DNA of 64,000 nucleotides, from assembly GCF_022662375.1 (NCBI RefSeq), contig NZ_JAKNQL010000012.1, positions 1 to 64,000 on the forward strand. Direction: 5' to 3'. The notes under the pieces are model-generated. The model saw only the letters and a program-made list of their open reading frames with translations. It did no database searches and had not been told where the DNA came from. Of the stretch, positions 44,027 to 51,747 are shown in pieces (position 1 is the stretch's first letter; every line of letters begins with the position of its first letter). The translations under genes and the position numbers were made by a program. The DNA comes from Pseudomonas sp. CROZ-RG-20F-R04-15. Its GTDB lineage: Bacteria; Pseudomonadota; Gammaproteobacteria; Pseudomonadales; Pseudomonadaceae.

Positions 44027-45172
44027 TCAAGGCAATTGCAATGGAACGCCGCCGGGGTGCTGTTTGATCAGGTCATAAGGCAGCATGCCCCACTCGACGT
44101 ATCCGCACACGGCGGCGACATGAGGATACGACGGCGTGAAGGTGATGCCGTTTGCGCTGAAGTACCACGATGGGAATGCCCAAGGTTCTTGCTCGTCATA
44201 CCCGCATTCGTTTTCGCCTTCCGCGACGACGGTCATTTCCCTGGAATAAAGCTTTAGCAACTGCGCGACGAGCCAGGGTGCGAATTCTTTGGAGCGGTAG
44301 TTGTAATAGTCAGCGGAGGATACTGTAGAGGCACCTTCCAATCCCTCCACATAATGAAAGGGCTTGCCCTGCCCCACCCACAAAACATCCTCAAGGGTCA
44401 GCAACTTCCCTGTTTGCGTATCAAAGTTGAGCGATTCATTGTTTTGATCCGGATAGGCACCGCCACAATAATATTCGGTAGCAATGCGCGCACTCATCAC
44501 CGAAGGCGACAACCATAGCGGCTGACTGGATTGCGAGTAACTCCCCGCACAGCTGAAGTGTGCGTCCACCTCGCCCCACAAGCGTGCCATTAAATATTGA
44601 TTGATGCGCTCCCGCGCTTGTGGCGAATAACCCGATACCACTTCAAACAGCGAAGCCCCCGACTTCGCCTCGCTCCACCATTGCAGCGTGTAGCCCATGA
44701 AGGTTTCGGTTTTGCCTTTTACAAGTCGCAGACCCTGCAACCGTAGGTACTCGTACGGGTTCTTGTCATGCAGTTCGGCGAAATACGGCAAGGCACCGGC
44801 GGGAACATCGGGGAGCTTGGCGGGCTGTAATTCGACCTTCAGGACCTTCCCGTCCGGGTTGCTCCATTCGCCGTTCCAGCCGTTGAATTTCGGTTGCAAG
44901 CGCAGAGTCGGGCGCGAATCGCTATCCATCGCCGCGCCTTCGACCATCACCAGTGCGTCGTCCTCTCTACTGATGTCCAGCGCCAGGTCTTTGCGGTACT
45001 TTTTGTAGAAGTAACGCCCCTCGCTGTAACGGGTGTCGATTTCCACAACGATCGCGGCTTTGCCCAGGGTGCCGGTATACACCTGCTTGCTCTCGTCGGC
45101 CCATGTCCGGGTTGAGAGCACTAAACCGACGAGCAGCAAAATGCCGGAAATTCGCAACAGTCCGCGATACAT
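44027..45172 (-). CDS. Exported DUF3298/RsiV-like protein, cassette member A2
   Basis: 381 residues. Signal peptide MYRGLLRISGILLLVGLVLSTRTWA. Aligns end to end with A1: VYTGTLGKAAIVVEIDT, KNPYEYLRLQGLRL, FMGYTLQWWSEAKSG, EYYCGGAYPDQNNESLNFDTQTGKLLTLEDVLWVGQG and the identical ending of LIKQHPGG. Its cysteines are conserved with A1. Function unknown; the pairing with a cytosolic DUF6933-like gene is duplicated together. Confidence 0.75.
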   Translation of the reverse strand: MYRGLLRISGILLLVGLVLSTRTWADESKQVYTGTLGKAAIVVEIDTRYSEGRYFYKKYRKDLALDISREDDALVMVEGAAMDSDSRPTLRLQPKFNGWNGEWSNPDGKVLKVELQPAKLPDVPAGALPYFAELHDKNPYEYLRLQGLRLVKGKTETFMGYTLQWWSEAKSGASLFEVVSGYSPQARERINQYLMARLWGEVDAHFSCAGSYSQSSQPLWLSPSVMSARIATEYYCGGAYPDQNNESLNFDTQTGKLLTLEDVLWVGQGKPFHYVEGLEGASTVSSADYYNYRSKEFAPWLVAQLLKLYSREMTVVAEGENECGYDEQEPWAFPSWYFSANGITFTPSYPHVAAVCGYVEWGMLPYDLIKQHPGGVPLQLP

Positions 45173-45269
45173 CTTTCATCCTTGAGTGACTGGGTGTTTG
45201 CCCGGAAGAGAACGTTGCGAATGATGGCGAGAGCAACCCGGGCATGCGAGGACCGCAGTGCCTTTCAGG

Positions 45270-45956
45270 CTATTGCAGTTCACTCTGAAACGCCTTGATC
45301 TCCCGCTCTGCCTGTTTGCGTCGCTCCAGCGCAGTCTGGATACCAGCCTCGTCGACAGCGCAATATTGACGCAGCCAGTGGGCGATCATTTCTTCATCTG
45401 GTCTGAAGTAATCCTTGCGCCCTTTACTGTTTCTGAGTCGACTGTTCATCTGCGCATCGAACCCGATGGCCGCACGTTCGCCCTGTGGCAAACAACCCCA
45501 CTCGGCGGCACAGTCCTGGAAAAACCAGGCGATTTGCTCAATGTGCTGTTGTGCACCGCGATGGCTGCGACGATAGAACCGATGTTCTGCGCAGGCTTCT
45601 TCAAAACGATCCGACAGGATTCCCGCGTCAGCCCATTGCATGAAGTCATGGTTGATCGCGTCGCGTAGCAGGCCTTCGCGCCAGCGTTCGACAAATCCTG
45701 CGAAAAACCCTTCAGCATCGGCCTTTTTGGCATCGGCGAGGATCATGCAATAACGGGTTTGCACATGGATGACGAGCAACACGTGTTTGCGTTGCACGGT
45801 GATTGCGTGCACGAGCCACTGCTCGTTGGAGCTGCCCGGTTCATCATCTTCGATCACTGCGGTCGGGGGTTTAGCGTCCACCGGAGTGATCACTTTGCCT
45901 TTGTGAACACGGCTGAAAAACTTACTGGCGGCTTCGGTGCAATTGAAGATCAACAT
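45270..45956 (-). CDS. DUF6933-like cytosolic protein, cassette member B2
   Basis: 228 residues from MLIFNCTEAASKFFSRVHKGK; the first ~100 residues are nearly the same as B1, with more divergence later. The open frame runs 82 codons upstream, but B1 shows where the protein starts. Downstream gap to A2 is 97 bp, like that of B1 to A1. Function unknown. Confidence 0.72.
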   Translation of the reverse strand: MLIFNCTEAASKFFSRVHKGKVITPVDAKPPTAVIEDDEPGSSNEQWLVHAITVQRKHVLLVIHVQTRYCMILADAKKADAEGFFAGFVERWREGLLRDAINHDFMQWADAGILSDRFEEACAEHRFYRRSHRGAQQHIEQIAWFFQDCAAEWGCLPQGERAAIGFDAQMNSRLRNSKGRKDYFRPDEEMIAHWLRQYCAVDEAGIQTALERRKQAEREIKAFQSELQ

Positions 45957-46033
45957 CCTGGTTCTCTGGTCATTGCTGGTGGACAGCGTTCGGTTATCAA
46001 TTTTGATTTCTTCCGCTGTAACCTGGCAATGGT

Positions 46034-46849
46034 TCATTTGAGCGAAATGCACAGCAGCACAATAATCAGCAAACCAATATAGACCCTGGCATGCACCCGA
46101 TCCGGGATCCGCCCAATCCATGGCGCGGCCAATCGAATCCCGATGAGCGAACCCACCGTCAGCACCGCAAACGCGAGCAGATCCACATACCCGACAAACC
46201 ACGCGCCCAATTCAGCTTGACTGAACCCGGCCAGCACCATGTACGTCAGCGTCCCTGCTAATGCCACTGGCACGCTCAACGGATTGGCCATGGACGTCGC
46301 TTGCGACATGCTCAGCCCGCAACGGCGCAACAGCGGCACGGTCATGACGCTGCCTCCTACACCGAGAAACGTCGCGATGGCGCCGATGCCTACACCACCT
46401 GCGGAAGTTTCCGTAGCGCCAAGTCGGCGTGGGATGACGTCTGCGTTTTGAGTGAGAAAGCCGCGTCGCAGCAGGCAGTCGACGATGGTCACGCCGAGGT
46501 AGCCGATGAACGCGTAACGAATCACTTCGCCGCTGACCCACACCGCCGCTATTGCGCCAACGACTGCACCCACGCCGATGAATCCACCCAACGGCCACAG
46601 GTAATGGCGGATGAGATTGCCGGCGCGACGATGTTTGTCGGTGGCGATCAGGGCGTTGACGATCATCACGCAGGTCGAGGTGGCGACGGCGATGTGCATT
46701 GCCGACTGGCTGATCGGGTCGTCGGCGCCGTGGCTCGCGGTGAGCAGGCGATACAGCAGCGGCACGATAACGAAGCCGCCGCCGAAGCCGAACAGGACGG
46801 CGGTGATGCCGGTCAGGCAACCGAAGAAAGTCAGCAGTAGATAGAACAT
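46034..46849 (-). CDS. TauE/SafE family membrane transporter
   Basis: 271 residues with about eight membrane helices and the duplicated motif GFGGGFVIVPLL (N-half) and GVGGSVMTVPLLRRCGLSMSQATSMANPLSVPVALAG (C-half), characteristic of TauE/SafE sulfite or organosulfonate exporters. The start MFYLLLTFFG at 46849 is preferred; an ATG at 46894 would add 15 residues that look non-membrane. Divergent from the AraC regulator at 46962, which may control it. Substrate unknown. Confidence 0.85.
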   Translation of the reverse strand: MFYLLLTFFGCLTGITAVLFGFGGGFVIVPLLYRLLTASHGADDPISQSAMHIAVATSTCVMIVNALIATDKHRRAGNLIRHYLWPLGGFIGVGAVVGAIAAVWVSGEVIRYAFIGYLGVTIVDCLLRRGFLTQNADVIPRRLGATETSAGGVGIGAIATFLGVGGSVMTVPLLRRCGLSMSQATSMANPLSVPVALAGTLTYMVLAGFSQAELGAWFVGYVDLLAFAVLTVGSLIGIRLAAPWIGRIPDRVHARVYIGLLIIVLLCISLK

Positions 46850-46961
46850 GTCGAGGCGTCCGTGTAGGGAGAGCGGTCGACGATAGAGCGGCATCGCTTG
46901 GCCTGCTTCAGCAAGTCAGCCAATAATGTTTGCGTTTACGCCAACCACTGGGAAACGCCTG

Positions 46962-47729
46962 ATGCGCAATGTTTCGATCAATCTGCTGGATGACACGCCG
47001 CGCGCGGTGGTGGCGATCGGTACGGATTATTCCCACGGTCACCTACTGCCTTTTCATACGCATCGGCGGGCGCAATTGTTGTACGGCGCGACCGGTGTGA
47101 TGCAGGTCAGCACGCATGACGGTAACTGGGTGGTGCCGCCGCAACGGGCGGTGTGGATTCCGCCGGGGGTGGCGCATGAGGTGTTGATGCTCGGGGTCAG
47201 TACTCGCAGTGTGTATATCGAACCGGGCGCGGTGGATTTGGGGGAGCGCTGCCAAGTGATCAGCGTGTCGCCGCTGATGCGGCATTTGCTGATGGAAGCC
47301 GTGGAGTTACCGCTGACCTATGACTTGATCGGACGCGATGGTGTGTTGATTGATCTGTTGCTGCATGAATTGACGCGCAGTGCGCCGCTGCCGTTGCACA
47401 TCCCGCTACCGACTGACGGAAAGCTCCTGTCTCTGTGTCAGACCTTTCTGCATCAGCCGTACGCCCACCAATCACCACAGCAGTGGGCCGACCATTTACA
47501 CATAAGCTTGCGCACCTTCAACAGACTTTTCCGTCAGCAGACCGGGCTGAGTTTCAGGCAATGGCGGCAACAGGCGTGCGTGGTCCTGGCGCTGGCACGA
47601 CTGGCCGCAGGTGAAGCGGTGACGCGCATCGCACTGAATTTCGGTTATGAAAGCCCGGCGGCGTTCTCGACGATGTTCCGGCGGATCCTTGGTCAGGCAC
47701 CGTCCGTCTGGTTGGAGGCGGCAAATTAG
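46962..47729 (+). CDS. AraC-family regulator with cupin sensor
   Basis: 255 residues. N-terminal cupin (HLLPFHTHRRAQLLYGATGVMQVST...VPPQRAVWIPPGVAHEVLM) with likely metal or ligand histidines, and a C-terminal AraC DNA-binding domain with two helix-turn-helix motifs (QQWADHLHISLRTFNRLFRQQ; VTRIALNFGYESPAAFSTMFRRI). Of the NimR-like class. Start chosen at MRNVSINLL; a start 12 codons upstream is possible. Divergent from the TauE/SafE gene and likely its regulator. Confidence 0.85.
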   Translation: MRNVSINLLDDTPRAVVAIGTDYSHGHLLPFHTHRRAQLLYGATGVMQVSTHDGNWVVPPQRAVWIPPGVAHEVLMLGVSTRSVYIEPGAVDLGERCQVISVSPLMRHLLMEAVELPLTYDLIGRDGVLIDLLLHELTRSAPLPLHIPLPTDGKLLSLCQTFLHQPYAHQSPQQWADHLHISLRTFNRLFRQQTGLSFRQWRQQACVVLALARLAAGEAVTRIALNFGYESPAAFSTMFRRILGQAPSVWLEAAN

Positions 47730-47768
47730 CGCAAATCAAAAAATGCGTTTGATCCCGGCCGAAAACAA

Positions 47769-47784
47769 CTGTACAAAAACACAG
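47769..47784 (+). promoter_or_regulatory. LexA-like palindrome
   Basis: CTGTACAAAAACACAG fits CTGT-N8-ACAG. The flanks also give TGTAC-N9-GTACA (47770-47788). It sits 39 bp before the first HTH gene and could be a LexA box or an autoregulatory operator. Confidence 0.45.
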
Positions 47785-47822
47785 TACATTTTCAATCAGC
47801 ACTCTTGAGCCCGGAGCACACC

Positions 47823-48140
47823 ATGGCCTCTCTTGCGATGAACCACATCCTCGAACGCATTGCCCTTTTCCAGTTCACCCCGACGCACAGCGTCCAGGCC
47901 CGAGCGATGTTGGGCTGGAGCGTGGAACAGCTATCGCGGGAGGCTGAGGTTTCGGTGGAAGACATTCAACGGTTTGAAGCGCAGCAGGATGTCGCGGATG
48001 CGGCGCGACTGGCGTTGGCTTATCGGTTCGAGGCGCAGGGGCTGGTGTTCTTTCCCGGGTTTGCGCCGGGGCGTAGTGCGAGTGTACAGGGCGTGTCGTC
48101 GGAAGCGATGGGGCGTGGGGATTTTGCGATGGCTGAGTAA
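47823..48140 (+). CDS. Small helix-turn-helix protein
   Basis: 105 residues. MLGWSVEQLSREAEVSVEDIQRFEA is an XRE/Cro-type helix-turn-helix (about residues 29-55). The C-terminal tail is short and Gly/Ser-rich. ATG at 47823 has GGAG 7 nt upstream; an in-frame TTG is at 47805. It lies 10 bp before the next HTH gene. Function unknown, probably a transcription regulator. The palindrome just upstream suggests regulated expression. Confidence 0.72.
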   Translation: MASLAMNHILERIALFQFTPTHSVQARAMLGWSVEQLSREAEVSVEDIQRFEAQQDVADAARLALAYRFEAQGLVFFPGFAPGRSASVQGVSSEAMGRGDFAMAE

Positions 48141-48150
48141 GGATAGAAAC

Positions 48151-48453
48151 ATGAGCGAGATCGAAGAAAGCAGAGGCAATGTTTATCAAGATTTAGGGCT
48201 TGAGGATGCAGGCGAGATGCAGATCAAGTCCGAGTACGCGACAAAATTGATCTCGCTCATCGAGTCCACCGACGTGAGCGAATCTGAGGCTGCACAAAGA
48301 CTGGGAATACCTCTGGAGAGCCTGCAGCAATTACTTCGTGGAAAATTTCGAGAAGTGTCGGTTACTACTATGGCCGATTACAGCCGTAAGATTTCAGGGC
48401 TCGTTTCTGGAGCAACCGGTTCGCCCCCTCAGGCGCGAACCGTAGCCACCTGA
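48151..48453 (+). CDS. HigA-type antitoxin-like XRE protein
   Basis: 100 residues. VYQDLGLEDAGEMQIKSEYATKLISLIES is the opening of HTH_37-type antitoxins paired with phage Gp49-like (HigB) toxins, followed by VSESEAAQRLGIPLESLQQLLRG (helix-turn-helix). AAGGAT precedes the ATG. The upstream partner is another HTH protein and not a toxin, so this is an orphan, or a repurposed antitoxin. Confidence 0.72.
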   Translation: MSEIEESRGNVYQDLGLEDAGEMQIKSEYATKLISLIESTDVSESEAAQRLGIPLESLQQLLRGKFREVSVTTMADYSRKISGLVSGATGSPPQARTVAT

Positions 48454-49509
48454 TCAGGCGCTCTGCACCACCGCCTCATTCTCTCCTTCAACCGCCAACC
48501 ACCACGCCTCCCCGCGTTGCGGTTGAGCGATGTTAAACGCCTCACCCATCTGCGGCGTGGTAATGGAAATACTGCGTTCCCACGCCAGTGCCAGAATCCG
48601 GTCGAACGGTTCGTGCCAGGCGTGCATCGCCAGATCGAAGGTGCCGTTGTGGATCGGGAAGAGCCAGCGGCCCTTGAGGTCGATGTGCGCTTGCAGGGTT
48701 TCTTCGGGCTGCATGTGCACATGCGGCCATTCAACGTTGTAGGCGCCGGTTTCCATCAGGGTCAGGTCGAACGGGCCGTACTGCTCGCCGATGCGTTTGA
48801 AGCCGTCGAAGTAGCCGCTGTCGCCGCTGAAGAAGATCCGCGTGTCGCCGTCGATCATTACCCATGACGCCCACAGGGTGCTGTTGCCGTCGAACAGGCC
48901 ACGGCCGGAGAAGTGCTGTGACGGTGTGGCGACGAAACGGATGCCGGCAATCTCGGCGCCCTGCCACCAATCGTACTGGCGGACTTTGCTGGCATCGATA
49001 CCCCATTTGATCAGGGTATCGCCGACGCCGAGCGGGGTCAGAAACAGGTTGGTTTTGGCGGCCAGTCGGAGCACAGCCTGGTAATCGAGGTGGTCGTAAT
49101 GGTTGTGCGACAGGATCACCGCTTCGATCGGCGGCAACTGGTCGATGCTGATCGGTGGCTGGTGGAAGCGTTTCGGGCCGGCCCACTGCACCGGCGATGC
49201 ACGCTCGGCGAAGACCGGGTCGGTGATGAAGAATTTGTCGCGCAGCTTCAGCAGCAGGGTCGAGTGGCCGAGGCGAAAGACGCTGTGGTTTGGCGCCGCC
49301 AATAACGCTTCCCGGGTCAACGCTTGCACCGGGATCGGCGCGGCGGGCCGGGTGTTGCGCGGTTTGTGGAAAATCATATTCCACATGATCCGCAGCATTT
49401 TGCGTACGCCTTCGCGTTGCACCGGCGCGTGGTTGCGAAACAGCCCCTGATTCTGCCGCGAGGCTTCAGGCGTGGATGTGTTATCCGGGATCGAAACTGG
49501 ATTGGCCAT
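48454..49509 (-). CDS. Metallo-beta-lactamase-fold hydrolase (NAPE-PLD-like)
   Basis: 351 residues. The metal motif ILSHNHYDHLDYQ (HxHxDH type) follows the beta strand, with further ligands in SGDSGYFDGF and FPIHNGTFDLAMH. The N-terminus (RKMLRIMWNMIFHKPRNTRP) is membrane-associated-looking, and the 'FHQPPISIDQLPPIEAV' region is typical of NAPE-hydrolysing phospholipase D-like proteins, so a lipid or lactone substrate is possible. Divergent from a TetR regulator, which likely controls it. Stop lies 1 bp from the end of the convergent antitoxin gene. Confidence 0.82.
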   Translation of the reverse strand: MANPVSIPDNTSTPEASRQNQGLFRNHAPVQREGVRKMLRIMWNMIFHKPRNTRPAAPIPVQALTREALLAAPNHSVFRLGHSTLLLKLRDKFFITDPVFAERASPVQWAGPKRFHQPPISIDQLPPIEAVILSHNHYDHLDYQAVLRLAAKTNLFLTPLGVGDTLIKWGIDASKVRQYDWWQGAEIAGIRFVATPSQHFSGRGLFDGNSTLWASWVMIDGDTRIFFSGDSGYFDGFKRIGEQYGPFDLTLMETGAYNVEWPHVHMQPEETLQAHIDLKGRWLFPIHNGTFDLAMHAWHEPFDRILALAWERSISITTPQMGEAFNIAQPQRGEAWWLAVEGENEAVVQSA

Positions 49510-49631
49510 GACTGAATGACTCCAGAAAAACCGCGCAATTCACGGTTTTTCGCGGTGGGACGATAAATGGCCAAAGCTGCACGCAATCGGCCGAACTGTC
49601 TGTTTTTAGGCTGCGAGGATTAACGCAACAT

Positions 49632-49647
49632 TACACTGACCGGTGTA
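49632..49647. promoter_or_regulatory. Candidate TetR operator
   Basis: TACAC-TGACCG-GTGTA, a 16-bp interrupted palindrome between the divergent hydrolase and TetR genes, 78 bp before the regulator's start. Confidence 0.45.
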
Positions 49648-49724
49648 GTTTCTAGGTTGCATCAAAGCGGATGACAAGTAAACTGCCAAGTGTAATTTCA
49701 TCCTTTCTCTGCCGAAGCGTATTT

Positions 49725-50333
49725 ATGACAGCTCCACAGCGCCTCACCGACCGTAAACGCGAAGCCATTATTCAGGCGGCAATTGCCGAATTCCGGGCCA
49801 ACGGTTTCGAAGTCACCAGCATGGACAAGATCGCCGCCACGGCCGGTGTGTCGAAGCGCACGGTGTACAACCATTTCCCCAGTAAAGAAGAGCTGTTCGC
49901 CGAAATTCTCAACCAGTTATGGACTCGAATCAGCGCTGAGCAATCGGTGACCTACAACCGCGATCAGCCGTTGCGTGAGCAGTTACTGAAGATGCTGCAG
50001 GCCAAGGTGCAGTTGATGGCCGACGAGAATTTCCTCACCCTGGCACGCGTGGCGATTGCCGCCACTATCCATTCGCCGGAGCGCGCGCAGAACATGGTCG
50101 AGCGTATGGGTGAACGCGAGGAAGGTCTGACTGTATGGATTCGTGCCGCGCAGGCTGACGGCCGCTTGAAACAGGTCGATCCGGAGTTCGCCGCTCACCA
50201 GGTGCAAGGCTTGCTCAAGACCTTTGCCTTCTGGCCGCAGATGTCGATGGGCCGCGCCGCCCTTGATATCGATATGCAAAACACCGTCGCCGAATCGGCG
50301 CTGGAAATGTTTCTGGCCCACTATCAGCTCTAA
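49725..50333 (+). CDS. TetR-family regulator
   Basis: 202 residues. TetR DNA-binding domain at residues 8-55 (RKREAIIQAAIAEFRANGFEVTSMDKIAATAGVSKRTVYNHFPSKEELF), then an AcrR-like C-terminal ligand domain. The ATG at 49725 was chosen since homology starts there; a longer start has no support. Candidate operator at 49632. It probably represses the divergent metallo-hydrolase. Confidence 0.88.
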   Translation: MTAPQRLTDRKREAIIQAAIAEFRANGFEVTSMDKIAATAGVSKRTVYNHFPSKEELFAEILNQLWTRISAEQSVTYNRDQPLREQLLKMLQAKVQLMADENFLTLARVAIAATIHSPERAQNMVERMGEREEGLTVWIRAAQADGRLKQVDPEFAAHQVQGLLKTFAFWPQMSMGRAALDIDMQNTVAESALEMFLAHYQL

Positions 50334-50489
50334 ATCGCCCCTCTCCTGCGCGTGCTACCGATTAAATGGCTCGGAAGGACACTGATTATTCCCGTTGGAA
50401 TAAATGACAATGTCCGACAATCGACCGACGAACGGTTAGCCTGAGAAAATACTGCAAAGTATTTCAGGATGAATTTCGCGCAGGGCATC

Positions 50490-51557
50490 ATGGAAAACCA
50501 ACGCGGCAAAGGCTTGTCATTCGCCAGACGTATTTACCTGCCCAGGGCCATCGGTCTGGGAATCGGTTTCTTCAGCGTCGGTGCTGCGTTGTATCCGTTG
50601 AACATGCCCGGCTGGATCTGGGCACTGTTGATATTCAATGGCTTTGTCTGGCCGCATCTGGCTTATCAGATCTCCACGCGCTCGGCGTTCCCGTATCAGG
50701 CTGAACGGCGCAATTTACTCTACGACTCGCTGTGCGGCGGTTTCTGGGCGGCGTGTTTTCAGTTCAATCCGCTGACCACCGTAACCATCCTGTCGATGAT
50801 GACCATGAACAACGTCGCCGCCGGTGGCTATCGGTTGTTCGTATTCGGCGCCCTCGCCCAACTCGCCGGCGTTTTGCTCGGCTGGACGATCTTCGGTTTC
50901 AAATTCAGCCTGATGATGACGCAGGCGCAAGTCTGGGCTTGCTTGCCGATGCTCACCTTGTACCCGCTGGCGCTGGGCATGGTCTGTTATCGCCTGGCGA
51001 TCAAACTCTCGCAACACAAACGCACGCTGACCGCCCTCAGCCGTACCGACAGCCTGACCGGACTGCTCAACCACGGCGCGTGGAAAGACTTGCTGCACTT
51101 GAAGTTTCAGCAATGCCGCCAGCACAACACCCAGGCCACGCTGGCGTTGATCGATATCGATCACTTCAAGCAGATCAACGACAGCTTCGGGCACATTGTC
51201 GGCGATGAGGTGCTTCGGCAATTGAGTCAGGAACTCAAACGCCTGCTCGATCAGTACGAATTGGCCGGGCGCTACGGTGGTGACGAGTTCTGCGTGGTCC
51301 TGTCGACACTGCCATTGCACAAGGCCGAAGCCGTGATGGAGCAACTGCGCGAGGCATTGCTGCAGTATCGTCATCCGCAGGTACCAGCGTTGCGAGTGGG
51401 CCTTAGTATCGGTTTGGCGCGCTACCAATCCTTGTACAAGGATGCACTGGACTGGCTGGACGATGCCGACAAAGCGCTCTACACCGCTAAACACACGGGC
51501 CGCAACACCATCAGCGTTGCCTTGATCGGGGTAGCGACGGACAGCGCAGACGCCTAA
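50490..51557 (+). CDS. MASE2-GGDEF diguanylate cyclase
   Basis: 355 residues. N-terminal MASE2 membrane sensor (about residues 10-175; RIYLPRAIGLGIGFFSVGAALYPLN and five to six helices), then a GGDEF domain with DSLTGLLNHGAW and an intact GRYGGDEF active site (about residue 268), so probably makes cyclic-di-GMP. The canonical RxxD inhibitory site upstream is replaced by DQYE. Of the AdrA/DgcC architecture. The start at 50490 is supported by CAGGG; one 7 codons earlier is possible. Confidence 0.9.
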   Translation: MENQRGKGLSFARRIYLPRAIGLGIGFFSVGAALYPLNMPGWIWALLIFNGFVWPHLAYQISTRSAFPYQAERRNLLYDSLCGGFWAACFQFNPLTTVTILSMMTMNNVAAGGYRLFVFGALAQLAGVLLGWTIFGFKFSLMMTQAQVWACLPMLTLYPLALGMVCYRLAIKLSQHKRTLTALSRTDSLTGLLNHGAWKDLLHLKFQQCRQHNTQATLALIDIDHFKQINDSFGHIVGDEVLRQLSQELKRLLDQYELAGRYGGDEFCVVLSTLPLHKAEAVMEQLREALLQYRHPQVPALRVGLSIGLARYQSLYKDALDWLDDADKALYTAKHTGRNTISVALIGVATDSADA

Positions 51558-51747
51558 AAAGTTATACAAACTTACAAATAATTACTTTCTTGTACAACTT
51601 TATGAAGTTTTGTATAAGTAGCCATCTGCCAGTTAAGGAATGCTGGCATTGAGCAGTCACCGCCGAATGCCGTCCGCGCATTCGGTCTGCCAGCGCGGGA
51701 ATAGGGACTGAATCCTCGATCTTCCCTCCTTCCAGAGTACTGCGAGC
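51558..51747. promoter_or_regulatory. AT-rich promoter region before the PAS-MCP gene
   Basis: 190 bp, AT-rich to 51620. CTTGTACAACTT (51589-51600) and AAGTTTTGTATAAG (51605-51618) are imperfectly inverted around TATG; a further TTATACAAACTTA lies at 51562-51574. These look like repeated binding sites for an unidentified regulator. Confidence 0.4.

Noticed and set aside
45957..46202. Longer N-terminus for cassette gene B2
   Set aside because: The paralogue B1 starts exactly at MLIFNCTEAASKFF, and the extension runs over the end of the TauE/SafE gene.
47823..48453. Complete HigBA toxin-antitoxin operon
   Set aside because: The first gene is an HTH protein and does not have the Gp49/RelE toxin fold pattern.
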